This document shows positions 13,386-15,360 of a stretch of DNA of 15,360 bases, piece by piece (position 1 is the stretch's first letter; each line of letters starts with the position of its first letter). A program made the position numbers and the translations under genes. The DNA lies in the NCBI GenBank assembly GCA_002716165.1, contig PAZT01000054.1, positions 1 through 15,360 of the forward strand. The letters are read 5' to 3'. The DNA is from Deltaproteobacteria bacterium. Lineage in GTDB: Bacteria > SAR324 > NAC60-12. Below the pieces are notes generated by a model. That model was not told where the DNA came from and did no database searches. It saw nothing but the letters and a program-made list of their open reading frames with translations.

Positions 13386-13955
13386 CTACAATGTCATAAG
13401 TTCTTTTTCTTTTGCAGCAATTAAATCATCTACGATGCCTGTATGTTGATCAGTAATCTTCTGAACCTGCTCCTGAGCCGTTTTTTCCTCATCTTGGGAA
13501 ATATGTTTATCTTTTTCCAATTGCTTAAGCTGATCATTCCCGTCTCGTCTGGCATTTCGAATTGCTATTTTTGAATCTTCTCCGATTTTCTTAATTTGCT
13601 TCACATAATCTTTTCGCCTTTCTTCTGTAAAAGGAGGAGTAATTGCACGTATGATATTTCCATCATTAGAAATACTGAAACCCAGATTTGCTGCCTGTAA
13701 GCTACGCTCTATTTCCTTGATCATTTTTTTTTCCCATGGACTTATAGCTAAAAGTTGAGGTTCTGGAGTAGATATATTTGCTACTTGATTTATGGGTGTT
13801 GGGTTATCATAGTAACTAACCTTAACATTATCCAACATTGAAGGTGAAACTCGTCCCGCGTGTATAGTGCTAAGTTCACGTTTGAGGCTTTCAATTGAGC
13901 TTTCCATCATTAAGGAAATCAATTCCTCGACTTCCTGAGTTTTTTCCAGTGCCAT
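13386..13955 (-). CDS. frr: Ribosome recycling factor
   Basis: With EF-G, splits post-termination ribosomes from mRNA. The 189-residue product has the expected length and segments: LSTIHAGRVSPSMLDNVKV, YYDNPTPINQVANIS, PQLLAISPWEKKMIKEIERS, IRAITPPFTEERRKDYVKQI and IAIRNARRDGNDQL. The central beta-rich domain is flanked by long helices. It starts 4 bases after the pyrH stop with TTAAGAAA directly ahead of the ATG, and stops 7 bases ahead of mraY. tsf-pyrH-frr is a very common bacterial order, and the tight spacing supports one operon. Confidence 0.97.
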   Translation of the reverse strand: MALEKTQEVEELISLMMESSIESLKRELSTIHAGRVSPSMLDNVKVSYYDNPTPINQVANISTPEPQLLAISPWEKKMIKEIERSLQAANLGFSISNDGNIIRAITPPFTEERRKDYVKQIKKIGEDSKIAIRNARRDGNDQLKQLEKDKHISQDEEKTAQEQVQKITDQHTGIVDDLIAAKEKELMTL

Positions 13956-13959
13956 TTTC

Positions 13960-14670
13960 TTAATTAATCAATGTTCCAACTCTATCACCACATACTACCT
14001 TTAGAATCGTATCTTTTTCCCTGTAATCTACAACAATAATGGGTAGTTTGTTATCTCTACAAAAGGCAATTGCGGTTGCATCCATTACCTTGAGATTTTT
14101 ATTGAGAACTTCATCATAATTTAATTTAGCGTATCGAACAGCATCAGGGTTAGTTAAAGGATCTTTATCGTAAACACCATTTGTTTTTGTTGCCTTAATC
14201 ACTATTTCTGCACCAACCTCTGTAGCACGAAGAACAGCTGCAGTGTCAGTGGTAAAGAATGGATTCCCAGTACCAGCTGCAAAAATAACAACACGTTTTT
14301 TTTCAAGGTGCCGATCCGCCCTGCGCTTAATATAAGGTTCAGCAATTGCGTTAAGTTCAATTGCTGACAAGACTCGGGTTAAAATACCCCTCTGCTCGAG
14401 CATTTCTTGAAGGCAGATACTATTTATAACTGTGGCTAGCATACCCATGTGGTCTCCTGCTACTCTACCAATATTACCATCCGTTGAATTTGAACCTCGA
14501 AAGATATTCCCACCACCAATTACTATCCCAACTTCTACATTGAGATTATGTACAGCGATTACATTTTCTGCAATTGATCTGACTGTTGCATAATCAAATC
14601 CTGAGCCCTTTTCTCCCCCAAGAGTTTCACCACTCAATTTTAACAGGATACGTTTGTATTTTGGGGTCAT
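13960..14670 (-). CDS. pyrH: Uridylate kinase (UMP kinase)
   Basis: Phosphorylates UMP to UDP, the first nucleotide step after de novo UMP synthesis; a hexameric amino-acid-kinase-fold enzyme distinct from eukaryotic UMP/CMP kinases. The 236-residue product shows RILLKLSGETLGG at the N terminus, GIVIGGGNIFRG, ADHMGML-like GDHMGMLATVINS, FAAGTGNPFFTTDTAA and VIKATKTNGVYDKDP, all typical. It starts 9 bases after the tsf stop with no visible Shine-Dalgarno, consistent with translational coupling to tsf. Confidence 0.97.
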   Translation of the reverse strand: MTPKYKRILLKLSGETLGGEKGSGFDYATVRSIAENVIAVHNLNVEVGIVIGGGNIFRGSNSTDGNIGRVAGDHMGMLATVINSICLQEMLEQRGILTRVLSAIELNAIAEPYIKRRADRHLEKKRVVIFAAGTGNPFFTTDTAAVLRATEVGAEIVIKATKTNGVYDKDPLTNPDAVRYAKLNYDEVLNKNLKVMDATAIAFCRDNKLPIIVVDYREKDTILKVVCGDRVGTLIN

Positions 14671-14679
14671 GCAAAAAAT

Positions 14680-15360
14680 TTAGAACTGGTATTTTTCAAA
14701 TGTTTCAAAATTTATTTTTACTCCAAGTTCTTTTGCCGTTTGTTCTAAAATTTGGCTAACTGAAAATTGGGGGTCTTTCACAAATGGCTGGCTTTCTACA
14801 CATATTTCCTTGAGGTATTTTTTTAGTCGTCCCTCTATCATTTTTTCAATGATATCATCAGGCTTCCCGGATTCCTTAGCCTGGGCCATAAAGACTTCTT
14901 TTTCTTTTTCAAGCACTTCGTTAGAAACTTGATCGGGTTTTACTGCTTCAGCCTGAAATGCAGCAATATGCATCGCTATATCTTTAGCCAGAGATTTTAA
15001 TTGATCTTCATAACACGGTTGGTCTGTTTCCAATGGGACAGCAACTCCTATTTTGCCATTGCTGTGAATATAGCCTCCGATTAAACCATTATTAATTTTA
15101 AATTTTTTACAGTTAAGAATTTGCATATTCTCACCAAGCTCAGCAATTGTGTCAGTTAGCAAAACCTCTACATTCCCTTCATCATCTATTAAATTCTGTT
15201 GGAGAAGATCATTTTCTCCATTCACCAAAACTTGTTCTGCAAGTTTTTTGACTAACCCCTGAAACTTTTCATTTCTTGCAACAAAATCAGTTTCACATGT
15301 AACCTGTACAAGTGCTGCAGTTTTGCCATCTTTGCTTGATGAAAATCCTACTGCACCTTC
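14680..15360 (-). CDS. tsf: Elongation factor Ts, partial (N terminus beyond window)
   Basis: Guanine nucleotide exchange factor that regenerates EF-Tu-GTP. The frame is open to the right edge: 226 residues are visible and the N-terminal UBA-like domain is missing. The visible part starts EGAVGFSSSKDGKTAALVQV and contains the hallmark CETDFVARNEKF, where the Asp-Phe of TDFV displaces Mg in EF-Tu. Two core subdomains follow (KINNGLIGGYIHSNGKIGV, DIAMHIAAFQAE, MIEGRLKKYLKEICVESQPF), ending FEKYQF. An internal TTG at 15226-15228 is not a start; homology continues upstream of it. rpsB would be expected beyond the edge. Confidence 0.96.
   Translation of the reverse strand, partial: EGAVGFSSSKDGKTAALVQVTCETDFVARNEKFQGLVKKLAEQVLVNGENDLLQQNLIDDEGNVEVLLTDTIAELGENMQILNCKKFKINNGLIGGYIHSNGKIGVAVPLETDQPCYEDQLKSLAKDIAMHIAAFQAEAVKPDQVSNEVLEKEKEVFMAQAKESGKPDDIIEKMIEGRLKKYLKEICVESQPFVKDPQFSVSQILEQTAKELGVKINFETFEKYQF

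Noticed and set aside
12256..13424. Several short frames on both strands overlapping mraY
   Set aside because: All overlap the confidently identified MraY and encode nothing recognisable.
15226..15228. TTG as the start of a short EF-Ts-like gene
   Set aside because: EF-Ts homology, including CETDFVARNEKF, continues in frame upstream to the window edge.
1..15360. New defence, mobile or biosynthetic system
   Set aside because: Nearly every gene is a recognised core gene in tight operons; no repeats, integrase, transposase, toxin-antitoxin pair or CRISPR array was seen.

Overview
The window is a stretch of AT-rich bacterial chromosome made almost entirely of housekeeping genes. It encodes eighteen proteins: seventeen complete genes and one (tsf) cut off by the right edge. 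All but ispH lie on the minus strand. I see no mobile element, CRISPR array, tRNA or rRNA. The gene content (acpP/fabF/fabG, mraY, ispH, a five-helix b558-type SdhC, a DmdC-like acyl-CoA dehydrogenase) fits a low-GC, probably marine, Gram-negative-type bacterium. A deltaproteobacterial or SAR324-like lineage is a guess from gene style only; nothing in the sequence settles the taxon.

Layout, left to right in + coordinates. sdhC (15-632) starts the window; the other sdh subunits would lie beyond the left edge. rpsT (781-1050) follows, then a 387-bp gene-free, very AT-rich gap that probably holds the rpsT promoter. Next is the classical translation/SRP operon, read leftwards: ffh, rpsP, rimM, trmD, rplS, rnhB. 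It has a near-consensus promoter ahead of ffh. An unrecognised basic 113-aa protein lies upstream of ffh and is divergent from ispH. ispH has its own near-consensus promoter and ends tail-to-tail, overlapping an ITPase/HAM1-family gene.

The right half, again read leftwards, is tsf, pyrH, frr, mraY, fabG, acpP, fabF and an acyl-CoA dehydrogenase. The block runs from translation elongation and ribosome recycling (tsf, frr) and UMP synthesis (pyrH), through the first membrane step of peptidoglycan synthesis (mraY), to type II fatty acid synthesis (fabG, acpP, fabF). It ends with a CoA-ester-oxidising enzyme. tsf-pyrH-frr is a widespread order; mraY directly after frr is not the arrangement I would expect.

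I found no new multi-gene system. The points most worth a second look are a 30-bp near-palindrome upstream of acpP, the position and extra segments of MraY, the orphan basic protein, an ITPase with an altered SHR motif, and promoter/start evidence that shortens three of the longest open frames.
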